Assembly (NCBI RefSeq): GCF_014695575.1
Contig: NZ_JACJOO010000064.1
Coordinates: forward strand, 124,001-188,000
DNA from: Leptolyngbya sp. FACHB-8
GTDB lineage: Bacteria > Cyanobacteriota > Cyanobacteriia > Elainellales > Elainellaceae
Length of the DNA stretch: 64,000 bases
Direction of reading: 5' to 3'
This document shows positions 37,833 through 46,548 of this stretch, piece by piece. Under the pieces are notes generated by a model. The model did not search any database. It had not been told where the DNA came from and was given only the letters and a program-made list of their open reading frames with translations. Made by a program: the position numbers and the translations under genes. The number at the start of each line of letters is the position of its first letter. Position 1 is the first letter of the stretch.

Positions 37833-39173
37833 ATGCGTCATTTGTGGTGGTATCTAACAGTTACACCCCTGGCAACTTTTGGGATTTGGGCAACCAGTTT
37901 GATTGTTCCTTCGTTCCCAGTTCTGGCTCCCGTGCTAGAAACTCCGCACTCGAAAACAGTGCCGTTTCCAGAAGCCAAGTCCCTTCAAGAGCTTTATCAG
38001 ATCCGCGATCGCCTTCAGGCTGACCTCGCCAAGCGTCAGCCCGTCCTGATTTCCTCCCAGACGGGTACCGCCACAGCTCCAACAGAGTTGTTAGACAGCT
38101 TACAGGCTGTCGAAATTCACATTCAAGTAGAAGAGTCGGCTAAGCAAAGCTGGAATGATGCCATTCGGTTTGCGAACCAGGCAACCGCCCTGAAATCTCA
38201 AGCTGATGATTCAGAGGAGTCTGCCAAGCAGGCTTACACCCTCTGGAAGCAAGCTATGGACTCACTGAAAGAGGTATCTAAAGATTCCTTCATGGCAGCC
38301 CAAGCCGAGGCAAAGCGGAAGGAATATGAAAATAACTATGCTGTCGCGGCCTATCGCTACGACACGGTTCGTTCCGGTTTCCTGAAAGCCATTGCCGAGA
38401 AAACGGGCATGGCCTCTCGGGTTCGTGTCACGGTCTGCAACATGCAGCGAGAATGCCGTCGCTTGCGGGGCAATGAACCTCCAGCCAGCCCAGCCAGCTT
38501 GATCAAGGTGCCTGTGGCCGTTGCCCTGATGGCAAAACTGGATGAAGAGAAGATTAACCCAGAGACCAAGATCATGGTCAGTCGGGGGAACTGGACGGAG
38601 GATGCTGGAAAGATTTGGGTCGGCTCAGAATATTCCCTGAAAAAAATCATGCTTGACATGATTAGCTACAGTGGCAATATTGCAACCAATCAGCTCATAG
38701 ACTATGTCGGGCGGGACTACATCAATCAGGTGCTGCGCGATCGCGGCTACACCACCACGACCGTACGCACCAAGCTGGTAGGCCAAAGCACCTACCCCGC
38801 CAACTTGGGCACCCCTCCCAACGTCATGACCACCGACGAACTTACCGACATGATGGTGGGCATCTACAACCAGGAGCACCCTGGTGATGACTTGATTCTC
38901 GAAGGACTGGTGAACCAGTACGATTGGGAGCTCGGCTATGAAGCGGTGAAGCGTCCTGCCGTTTGGATTGGGGAGAAAACGGGGCAAAACTCTAAAGTGC
39001 TGGGTAGCACAACTGGCGTGAATATTCAGGGCGAGCGATACGTCATTACGGTTACTATCGACTACACCGCTAGCGAACCTGCCGTGAAGACCGTCATTCA
39101 AGGCGTTGTTGAATATCTCGTCAAGAACAACGGGTTTGGAGGCAACACCGCAGCACCTCCGGCTGAAGGCTAA
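37833..39173 (+). CDS. Class A beta-lactamase-like serine hydrolase
   Basis: 446 residues from MRHLWWYLTVTPLATFGIW; GGTAGTGGA sits just upstream, and a GTG at 37812 is an alternative. N-terminal membrane anchor (about 5-26), then a helical region of about 120 residues rich in Ala, Lys and Glu (about 50-175), then the hydrolase domain (about 190-435) with S222-x-x-K225 (PASLIK), SGN (280-282, in SYSGNIATN) and KTG (382-384). All three active-site motifs are present. I saw no clear omega-loop glutamate, so it may be a DD-peptidase or other acyl-enzyme hydrolase rather than a drug-degrading enzyme. Confidence 0.82.
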   Translation: MRHLWWYLTVTPLATFGIWATSLIVPSFPVLAPVLETPHSKTVPFPEAKSLQELYQIRDRLQADLAKRQPVLISSQTGTATAPTELLDSLQAVEIHIQVEESAKQSWNDAIRFANQATALKSQADDSEESAKQAYTLWKQAMDSLKEVSKDSFMAAQAEAKRKEYENNYAVAAYRYDTVRSGFLKAIAEKTGMASRVRVTVCNMQRECRRLRGNEPPASPASLIKVPVAVALMAKLDEEKINPETKIMVSRGNWTEDAGKIWVGSEYSLKKIMLDMISYSGNIATNQLIDYVGRDYINQVLRDRGYTTTTVRTKLVGQSTYPANLGTPPNVMTTDELTDMMVGIYNQEHPGDDLILEGLVNQYDWELGYEAVKRPAVWIGEKTGQNSKVLGSTTGVNIQGERYVITVTIDYTASEPAVKTVIQGVVEYLVKNNGFGGNTAAPPAEG

Positions 39174-39196
39174 GTTCTGTTTCATAGCGCTACGCA

Positions 39197-41002
39197 CTAT
39201 ATCAGGTGTGCAGGCTTCCAACAGCGAAGTGTTCGATCGCGCCCTCCACTCCAAAGACAATCGCCCTGCGCACCAAACGCCAGCGCATCAACAGAACCCG
39301 TATGTCCACTCAGCACACTCTGGAGTTTCCCATCGTGAGGATTCCAGAGTTTGATCAGCATGTCGTGACTTCCCGTTGCCAGGAGATTGTGGTTGAGTTC
39401 CAGAGCAAGGGCGCTAATGGGGAGTAGATGCCCGGTTAGATTACGACGTAACCCTCCAGTGTTAAGGTCGCGCAATTTCAAAGTCATATCCCAACTGCTG
39501 CTGAGGGTTGTTTGAGTAGCAGCAATGAGCGCAACAGCGCTGACACGGGCCGTATGCCCCGAAAGCGTTCGCAGCAGTTCACGAGTACCCAGGTACCATA
39601 GTTTGACGAAACCCCCGGCATCACCACTCACTAAGATTTGAGAGGCGGGATCGTAGGCCAGAGACTCGATGGGATGGGTATGCCCCTGGAGCACACCGAG
39701 GGGTTGACCGGAGGGCAGTTCCCAAAGACGAATGGTTTCGTCATGACTGGCACTGATTAACAGGGAAGTATCAAGAGCGATCGCCGTCACTTTCCCCCGA
39801 TGCCCCCGCAACACGTGCTGCACGTTGCCCGTGTTCACATCCCAGACCCGTAACGATTGATCCTGGCTACCGCTGACCATAGTGGCTTCATCCTGGGCGA
39901 TCGCGATACAGGACACACAATGCTCGTGGCCTTCAAAGATCCGCACCATTACCCCCGTCGAGGCATCCCATCGCCGAGGGGTGCCGTCGTTGTGGGCGGT
40001 TATGATGCCATCGGGAACCAGCGCTAGCGCATTCACCTCCTGCGCCACCTCAATCGTCTGGACACACTCCCACTTCTCTGTTCCGGCATCCTGCCAAATC
40101 GCAGACCAGACAGGCTTCTTCCAACTAGCTGCCAGTTGAATCTGGGTCGGGGAAGCACCTAAGTCACGCAGAATTTCGGCAGCGGTGGCGTAGCGATCGC
40201 TCAAACTATTAGCCATCATCCGATCCAGCAGGCAAGCCAGGCTGTCGCTGATGCCCACAGCGACGGATCGCCATCGCCATTCCCCTTGGGCAGAGTCAAA
40301 TAAATCGAAGGGCGATAGCCCAGTCATCAGATGCAGGCAACTAGCCCCCAGGCTGTAGAGATCGCTGGCGGTGGTAGCCTTTCCCATCAGTTGCTCAGGG
40401 GCAGCATATTCAGCGCTACCCAGAAACGTACCCGTATTACCCAGAGTGGATTGGGTGGAGAACTTCACGGCACCGAAGTCCACCAGCATTAAAGTGCCAG
40501 AGCGATCGCTCCGGCGAACCAGGTTATCGGGCTTCACATCGCGATGAATCACGAAGTGGTCGTGCAGATACTGCAACACGGGCAGCACCGTACGCAGCAT
40601 CTCTCGAATTTGTGCCTCATCAAAAGTCCCCTCCTCCTGGAGCTGCCGCAGCAAACTACGCCCATCGACAAACTCCTGCACCAGGTATTGCCAGCGATCG
40701 CGCTCAAAGTAGGCCAGGACATTTGGAATTTGGGGATGCTCCGATAGCTCTGCCAGGCGTGCTGTCTGCTGTCGCAGGGCATCCGCGTCAGTGCCCATGG
40801 GAAATTCTTTTAGAACGCAGCGCGGGTCGAGGATTTGATGCGTATCCATGCCTAGAAATGTGCGGCTAGACCTTCCCTGGCCCAGCGGTTGGTAGGCACT
40901 GTAGCGATCGCCCAGCCGCAACCGTTGCCCACAGTTCTGGCAGAAGTTCGTCTTTTCTGGGTTGATGGGTTTATCGCAGCGTGGGTTGAGACAGTAAGGC
41001 AT
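39197..41002 (-). CDS. Ser/Thr protein kinase with WD40 repeats (soluble)
   Basis: 601 residues. Zinc ribbon (C4, C9, C21, C24), kinase domain about 32-285 with Lys65 (CVLKEF), catalytic loop VIHRDVKPDNL (D155), DFG (175-177) and SAEYAAPEQ. The Gly-rich loop reads GQGRSSRTF, its last glycine replaced by Ser. Six or more WD40 repeats fill about 313-600 (KLWNPHDGK and RLWELPSG types). No membrane helix was seen. Its ATG is 3 nt after the stop of the second kinase, on the same strand, so both are likely co-transcribed. Confidence 0.93.
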   Translation of the reverse strand: MPYCLNPRCDKPINPEKTNFCQNCGQRLRLGDRYSAYQPLGQGRSSRTFLGMDTHQILDPRCVLKEFPMGTDADALRQQTARLAELSEHPQIPNVLAYFERDRWQYLVQEFVDGRSLLRQLQEEGTFDEAQIREMLRTVLPVLQYLHDHFVIHRDVKPDNLVRRSDRSGTLMLVDFGAVKFSTQSTLGNTGTFLGSAEYAAPEQLMGKATTASDLYSLGASCLHLMTGLSPFDLFDSAQGEWRWRSVAVGISDSLACLLDRMMANSLSDRYATAAEILRDLGASPTQIQLAASWKKPVWSAIWQDAGTEKWECVQTIEVAQEVNALALVPDGIITAHNDGTPRRWDASTGVMVRIFEGHEHCVSCIAIAQDEATMVSGSQDQSLRVWDVNTGNVQHVLRGHRGKVTAIALDTSLLISASHDETIRLWELPSGQPLGVLQGHTHPIESLAYDPASQILVSGDAGGFVKLWYLGTRELLRTLSGHTARVSAVALIAATQTTLSSSWDMTLKLRDLNTGGLRRNLTGHLLPISALALELNHNLLATGSHDMLIKLWNPHDGKLQSVLSGHTGSVDALAFGAQGDCLWSGGRDRTLRCWKPAHLI

Positions 41003-41005
41003 AGA

Positions 41006-42937
41006 CTAAACCATCTGCCAAACACGTACAGTTTCATCGGGACTACCGCTCACCAACACCTGACCGTCTGGACTAAAGGCGAGGGCGCTGACGCTCCAGG
41101 CATAGGGAAGCGCAAGGGGGCGATCGCCGGTCGGCACCAGCACACCTGATTCAGTCCGCTTCAAATCCCAAAGCTTAATTCGGTTGTCTTCGCTGCCGCT
41201 AGCCAGCAAGCGGTTGTTGGGGGAAAGGGCAAGGCAGGTGACCGCATCCTGATGAGCCAGTTGCGTGTGTACAGCTTTGCCCTCGCTTAAGTTCCAAAAG
41301 CGCAGCGTGCGATCCCAACCTGTACTGATGAGGGTTAACCAATTGGAGCTGATGGCGGTAGCACTGATGCGATCGCTATGGCCCCAGAGGGTACGAATGA
41401 TGCGATCGCTCCGCAGATCCCACAGCCGCAGGGTGCGATCATAGCTACCACTGATGAGGGTTTGTCCATCGGGGCTGAGCAGGAGACTGCTGATGCGATC
41501 GCGATGCTTGTGCAAATGGGCTAAAGGTTCCCCGCTCTCTTGCTCCCACAGGTTGATCAGGCCGTCGCCCCCACCACTGGCGACCAACGCTCCATTCTGG
41601 CTCAGCGCCAAGGCCGAAATCAGCCAGCCATGCTCCGGGCTCCGGCGGATTAACTTGCGCGTCTCCAAATCCCACCAACGCAGCGTGCAATCCTCGCTGC
41701 CACTGATGAGAGTACAGCCATCGGCACTAAAGGCCAGCGTGGTGATAGCCTCGGTATGACCCGCCTGAAACCGGAGCGATCGCCCACTCCAGGTGTGCAT
41801 TAACGTGCCAGACTCCAGATGCCACAGCTTAATGCTACGGTCGGTGCTGCCACTGGCTAGCAGAAGACCGTCGGGACTGATGGCGATCGCCGTCACAGGC
41901 CCTGTATGCCCCTCCAGATTAAATACACACTCCCAATTGCGGCGAACAGGCTGAGACTCAACAGATTCCGCTGGAGCCAGAGTCAGATCAGGACGGCTAC
42001 CCACGGCAAGAGGCACACGGCGGCCAACTCGTATGACAGGGCTGCTGGTCTGATTGAGCGCTTGCAAAACGGCTGTGGCCGAGCGAAATCGTTGGGAAGT
42101 GGGACGACGCAGAAGTTTGTTCAGCACCTGGGCAAGGCGATCGCTCACGGGCTCCGTCAGGAAATCCTGCCAAACCCAGGCATCATCACTTGCTGAATAT
42201 AGATCAAAGGGATGCAGCCCCGTCATCAGGTGAATGCAGGTCACCCCTAGACTGTAGAGATCGCTAACAAATTCAGCACGGCCCATTACCTGCTCAGGAG
42301 CCGCATATCCAGCACTCCCGATGAGGGTGCCCGTACGGGCCAGCACCGTAGGGTTGGCATACTTAGAAGCGCCAAAATCCACCAGCACTAAGTCCTCTAG
42401 AGGAGCATTTGCAGACTCCTGTCGTCGGATGATGTTGGTGGGTTTGATATCACGATGAATAATTTGGTGGTCGTGCAGCGCCTGCAACACCGGCAACAAG
42501 CTGTTCAACAGATGGCGAATTTTTAGCTCACTGAAAGGTCCCGCTTCGGTCAGTTCCTGTTCTAAGGTGCGCCCCTTAATGAACTCCTGAATCAGATACT
42601 GACAACCCTCCTCCTCCAGGTAGGCGTAGAGCGTGGGGATCTGAGGATACTTGCCAATTTCCCGGAGTTGCTCTCCCTCTTGCCGGAATAGCTCAGCGGC
42701 TTTTTGGCGAGCTTCTTCGCCAGGCTGTTGCGGCAGAAATTGTTTGATGACACACAGGGGATGGCCTGGCTGCCCTTCGTCACGAGCCATAAAGGTGCGC
42801 CCAAATCCCCCCTGCCCCAGCAGCTCTAATGGATGGTAGCGATCGCCCAACCGCAGCGATCGCCCGCAAGCCATACAAAAACGGGCATCTCCTGGATTAA
42901 TTGGCTGAGGACAATCAGGGTTTAGGCAATGGCTCAT
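41006..42937 (-). CDS. Ser/Thr protein kinase with WD40 repeats (soluble)
   Basis: 643 residues from MSHCLNPDCPQPINPGDARF (an ATG 30 nt upstream is possible). Zinc ribbon C4/C9/C21/C24; kinase about 32-300 with intact Gly-loop GQGGFGRTF, Lys65 (CVIKQF), IIHRDIKPTN (D163), DFG (187-189), YAAPEQ. WD40 repeats about 345-640 (KLWHLESGT, RFWNLSEGK, RVWQMV end). The upstream gene of the pair. Similar to the downstream kinase throughout, so a tandem duplication with divergence is likely. Substrates unknown. Confidence 0.94.
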   Translation of the reverse strand: MSHCLNPDCPQPINPGDARFCMACGRSLRLGDRYHPLELLGQGGFGRTFMARDEGQPGHPLCVIKQFLPQQPGEEARQKAAELFRQEGEQLREIGKYPQIPTLYAYLEEEGCQYLIQEFIKGRTLEQELTEAGPFSELKIRHLLNSLLPVLQALHDHQIIHRDIKPTNIIRRQESANAPLEDLVLVDFGASKYANPTVLARTGTLIGSAGYAAPEQVMGRAEFVSDLYSLGVTCIHLMTGLHPFDLYSASDDAWVWQDFLTEPVSDRLAQVLNKLLRRPTSQRFRSATAVLQALNQTSSPVIRVGRRVPLAVGSRPDLTLAPAESVESQPVRRNWECVFNLEGHTGPVTAIAISPDGLLLASGSTDRSIKLWHLESGTLMHTWSGRSLRFQAGHTEAITTLAFSADGCTLISGSEDCTLRWWDLETRKLIRRSPEHGWLISALALSQNGALVASGGGDGLINLWEQESGEPLAHLHKHRDRISSLLLSPDGQTLISGSYDRTLRLWDLRSDRIIRTLWGHSDRISATAISSNWLTLISTGWDRTLRFWNLSEGKAVHTQLAHQDAVTCLALSPNNRLLASGSEDNRIKLWDLKRTESGVLVPTGDRPLALPYAWSVSALAFSPDGQVLVSGSPDETVRVWQMV

Positions 42938-43058
42938 GGAGGGGAAACGGATAGATGGGTGGATCAATCGAGAGATAGATGGGCGAGCCAGTGGACTCCA
43001 TCACTGACTCATCCACTCATTTCCCCATCCACCCATTCCCTCAAGGCAAATCTCCCAA

Positions 43059-43343
43059 TCACGTTGGAACAAGCTCACCCGGTCGCAGCCGGGACCACTT
43101 GCCCATATCCGCTTTGAAGCTATCACAGCCCACTACGTCATACTCTTCACTGAGATCCCCTTCCTGGACGATTTGCCCATCCTCAGTCACCCGCACTTCG
43201 GGCAGCGAGTAGTTGTAGTTAATGGTAGGGTTGACCGCCTCAAAATCAGGATGGTCAGTCAAATGAGGCTGCTGGTGTAGCCCTTCCACCTCGTGATACG
43301 TGGTGCAGCGATCCACGTAATGGCAGTTAACACAGATACACAT
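43059..43343 (-). CDS. ycf34: Ycf34 family protein
   Basis: 94 residues from MCICVNCHYVDRCTTYHEVE. The four cysteines at 2, 4, 7 and 13 and the following HQQPHL and PTINYNYS segments are the Ycf34 hallmark. In Synechocystis Ycf34 is known as a metal/iron-sulfur-binding protein needed for efficient photosynthetic electron flow. Met1 of the family is here; an upstream in-frame ATG at 43367 would precede it. Monocistronic, about 90 nt from the kinase gene. Confidence 0.93.
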   Translation of the reverse strand: MCICVNCHYVDRCTTYHEVEGLHQQPHLTDHPDFEAVNPTINYNYSLPEVRVTEDGQIVQEGDLSEEYDVVGCDSFKADMGKWSRLRPGELVPT

Positions 43344-43735
43344 CCCGAACACCTCATAGTGCGACAATGGCGGGCATTTTTGATAATCTAGCCTAAATTT
43401 ACCGATGACGGCATCAGCACCCGGTCCCTAACCTCAGGTTATGTCTTAAGCCTATGGAGGGGGATATTCTAAAGGCTGTTTTTTGGACATGCTGGATGCT
43501 TCACGGAAAGTATTTCTAACCCTGGATTGCCGGGCAGAAGCGATCGCCCAAGCCCCCCAATTGGATGTAGCAAAATGAAAAGACACCAGCAAATAATAGG
43601 GGAGGCCGTGGTAGTGATCGTGGTAGTGATTTAGAATACCGTGGCCCATTTTCCGGTATGTTTTTTGATTGGGCTTCCTGAAGCATCGCCCGTATTAACT
43701 ATCGCCCTACCATCAGGCCGTAGGCCATCAAAATT
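43344..43735. other. Intergenic region, no gene seen
   Basis: 392 nt between divergent ycf34 and the nucleotidyltransferase gene. It presumably carries both promoters. No hairpin element comparable to those elsewhere, which makes it an exception in this window. Confidence 0.4.
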
Positions 43736-45082
43736 TTGAATATTACTTCCCTATCATCGCTCCACTCACCCGAGATTTGGCTCCACTTCCCTCATATTCA
43801 GTCAGCGCTTTCCCCAGAAACCTGGCCGTTCAGCCTGGATTGGTTGCCACCAACCACCTGTCTTGTAGGGGGTAATGTTCGGGATGCGTTGCTGGGACGG
43901 AAAGCCGAGTACCTGGATCTAGATTTTGTGCTGGCTGAAGGTGCCGTCGCTGTTGCTGAGGCGATCGCCCGCCACTACAAAACAGGCTACGTACTACTCG
44001 ACCAGGAACGTCAGATTGCTCGGGTGGTGTTTGATCGCGCTACGGTAGATTTTGCCCAGCAGGTGGGCGACTGCCTGGAGGAAGACCTGCATCGGCGTGA
44101 CTTCACGGTGAATGCGATCGCTTACCACCCCCATAGCGATCGCCTGATTGATCCCCTCAGTGGGTACACCGATCTGCAACATCAGCGGATCCGCATGGTG
44201 GCTCCTGAGAACCTGAAAGAGGATCCCTTGCGCCTGCTGCGGGCCTATCGGCAGGCAGCCCAGTTAGGATTTAGTCTGGAGCCCGAAACCCAGGCAACTA
44301 TTCAGGATCTCGCCCCCTTACTGGAGCGGATTGCCCCTGAACGGGTTCAGGCCGAGCTGAACTACCTGCTGGGGACCCCTAAGGGTACGTCTTTTCTGAA
44401 GATGGCCTGGCAGGATCAACTCCTGGCCTACTGGCTCCCCCATGCTACTCACGACAGCATGGAATACATCGCCGGGATCGACCGAGCCATGATTCTACTG
44501 GAGCAGCTTTGGCCCGCTCTGGCTGAAGAAGCAACCAGTTGGCCCAAAGATCAGCAAAAAGCTTCGGGCATGGGACGAAGCTGGCTACGGGTCGCAAAGC
44601 TAGTCTGCCTGACAGAACCCATTCTCGACATTGCCGAGCAAGACCTTTGGCGGTTGAAATACAGCCGCCTGGAAGTACAGGCGGCCATGACAGTGGTACG
44701 AACGCTGCCCCTGCTAGCGACTCTCACGGGGACGGCAAGCGCAGGGCAACAATACCGCTTCTTCCAGAGTGTTGGCAGCACATTTCCTGCGCTGGTGCTG
44801 GTGGCGGCTGCCCAGGGTTTAGATCTGGAGACGATCGCCCCCCTACTCAACCACTACCTGGATCCCACAGATCCAGTCGCGCACCCACAAGCGTTAATTA
44901 GCGGACGTGATTTGATGAAAGCGTTAAATCTGCGCCCCAGCCCCCAGATTGGCAAATTACTGGACGCCATTCATTTAGCCCATGCGGAGGGGGCGATCGC
45001 CAATCGCGAGGACGCCATTACCTGGGCCAGGCGCTATGCTGAGGAGGGCATTCTGCTCCCGCCCTCGGCGGATACCATCTAA
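43736..45082 (+). CDS. CCA-adding / poly(A) polymerase family tRNA nucleotidyltransferase
   Basis: 448 residues if the TTG at 43736 is the start; an in-frame stop is five codons upstream and the first ATG is far inside. Class II nucleotidyltransferase head: CLVGGNVRDALLGRKAEYLDLDFVL (catalytic Asp pair DLDF), template segment RRDFTVNAIAYHP, DPLSGYTDL and RLLRAYRQAAQLGF. In cyanobacteria, CCA-adding and A-adding can be split between two such enzymes; I cannot assign which. The C-terminal helical part is less conserved. Confidence 0.88.
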   Translation: MNITSLSSLHSPEIWLHFPHIQSALSPETWPFSLDWLPPTTCLVGGNVRDALLGRKAEYLDLDFVLAEGAVAVAEAIARHYKTGYVLLDQERQIARVVFDRATVDFAQQVGDCLEEDLHRRDFTVNAIAYHPHSDRLIDPLSGYTDLQHQRIRMVAPENLKEDPLRLLRAYRQAAQLGFSLEPETQATIQDLAPLLERIAPERVQAELNYLLGTPKGTSFLKMAWQDQLLAYWLPHATHDSMEYIAGIDRAMILLEQLWPALAEEATSWPKDQQKASGMGRSWLRVAKLVCLTEPILDIAEQDLWRLKYSRLEVQAAMTVVRTLPLLATLTGTASAGQQYRFFQSVGSTFPALVLVAAAQGLDLETIAPLLNHYLDPTDPVAHPQALISGRDLMKALNLRPSPQIGKLLDAIHLAHAEGAIANREDAITWARRYAEEGILLPPSADTI

Positions 45083-45265
45083 CCTTGTCCGACGCAGTCT
45101 TACTGCTGGTTCCAGCATCTGGAAGCCAGGGAATGGAGCAAGACTTTACTGACGTCCCCGGGCTTGGTAAGATATGAAGTTTGTGAACTTTGCGATCGTC
45201 AATTTTCTGCGCACAGCCCACTCTTCTAGATTTTTCACTGCACACCACTAGCAAACGAGGTTCGA

Positions 45266-45454
45266 ATGGCTAAACGCCGTAACTTGAAAAAGGAAAAAGC
45301 ACTGCGTAATTTAGAGTACGCCCGCAAGTTTCGGAAGCGGGGCGGCACCGGGCGCATGGGCGGCCGGAGACGGTTCCCCGGTTCAGGCGCTCAATCGGGT
45401 AGTGACGACAACCAAGAGGATATGAGCGGGAACACAGAAGGAGCAGCAGATTAA
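45266..45454 (+). CDS. Small basic conserved cyanobacterial protein
   Basis: 62 residues. MAKRRNLKKEKALRNLEYAR then KFRKRGGTGRMGGRRRF is strongly basic; the tail is acidic (DDNQEDMSGNTEGAAD). The first 30 residues are of a type I recall from many cyanobacterial genomes, without known function; nucleic acid or ribosome binding is plausible. A very strong terminator closes the gene. AACGAGG lies upstream of the ATG. Confidence 0.8.
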   Translation: MAKRRNLKKEKALRNLEYARKFRKRGGTGRMGGRRRFPGSGAQSGSDDNQEDMSGNTEGAAD

Positions 45455-45580
45455 GCTCTTCAGCTTAATGCGCGGTTCCCTCATCCCCGATAGTTTTACG
45501 CCATCAATAGGGACAAAATTTTTGCCCCTATTGAGTGCAACTATCCCTCTTTACGCCCAATAGAACTGTGACTACAGAAC

Positions 45581-45623
45581 AAAAAGAATCGAGTGGAGGC
45601 TAAGTCTCCACTCGATTCTTTTT
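45581..45623 (+). terminator. Terminator of the small basic protein gene
   Basis: Perfect 18-bp stem AAAAAGAATCGAGTGGAG, loop GCTAAGT, complement ending in TTTTT. Works on either strand. Confidence 0.85.
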
Positions 45624-45705
45624 CTATCTTTGAAATGCCTTGCATAGACAGGTCTTTCAAAAATAAGCGTCCTAACGCTGGGCGCGTAACGCTACATATC
45701 AGCGA

Positions 45706-46404
45706 TTACAGGCGATTACAAGTAAACGTGCCTGTGACGCGAGCACTGACCCGACAAGCTTCACCTGCACGATTGCGCCATTCCGTAAATGCCGGCCCTG
45801 ACGAAGACTCTGCACCCATTTCACGCGGCAGATTTGGGTTGGAGCAATAGCAAGTATAGCTGGCTTGATTGGGAGGACTTAAGCGGCGACGGAGCGTTGT
45901 CAAATTGACAGCCTGACAATTGGTGATGACATCCGATAAGGGAAGCTGGGGTGTTGCGGTAGGGTCGTCAACAAGTAGTGTTGCATTTGAGCGCCCTGAA
46001 AACCCGATGACTTCCTGGGGATACACACGAATATCCTTTAAAGCCACTTGCCCAATCGGTTGAGCCTGGCCACGGGATGCTTCTTCAAGCGATCGCATTG
46101 TCAAGGTCACGGGTGCTGCTGGGGGCGGATCGCTGGGTAGCGAGAGCATACTGGCGCTTTCTATGCGATAGGATGAGCGACCACTAATGTTGATAACCGT
46201 ATTTCTCAGCGTGCCATAGCCTCGCCAGGTCACCCCACTGGCCCCCTCGGGCACCATATTCAGCTGGAGAAACCCACCCTCTGGTTGACAGTAGAGGGAC
46301 ATAAACCAGGGTGTTTGAGACTGGGCAGTAGCAGTATCAGTGAATCCAACCCAGATGGACAGGCTCAGCAGTAAAATGCCAACCCAGCTAAAGGCTTTTT
46401 TCAT
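45706..46404 (-). CDS. Secreted protein of unknown function with six mature cysteines
   Basis: 232 residues. Signal peptide MKKAFSWVGILLLSLSIWVG with a cleavage site near ATAQ (about residue 28). The mature part has six Cys (CQPEG, NCQAV, TCYCSN, ACRV, TCN), enough for three disulfides. No family recognised. It has a beta-rich look (alternating hydrophobics) and ends YTCYCSN ... VTGTFTCNRL. Convergent with the small basic protein gene. Genuine by codon pattern and signal peptide. Confidence 0.7.
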   Translation of the reverse strand: MKKAFSWVGILLLSLSIWVGFTDTATAQSQTPWFMSLYCQPEGGFLQLNMVPEGASGVTWRGYGTLRNTVINISGRSSYRIESASMLSLPSDPPPAAPVTLTMRSLEEASRGQAQPIGQVALKDIRVYPQEVIGFSGRSNATLLVDDPTATPQLPLSDVITNCQAVNLTTLRRRLSPPNQASYTCYCSNPNLPREMGAESSSGPAFTEWRNRAGEACRVSARVTGTFTCNRL

Positions 46405-46548
46405 CCTGTTCTCCAGAGACGATAAGAGATATGAGTACGGATAATTGCAGTTATAGCAATCGCCATTCAGCCTGAAGCATAACTTTTCTAAATTTTTTTA
46501 GGCAAGATTCTAAAGGGTAGCGCACCATAACAACTCTTCTGCCCGGGC

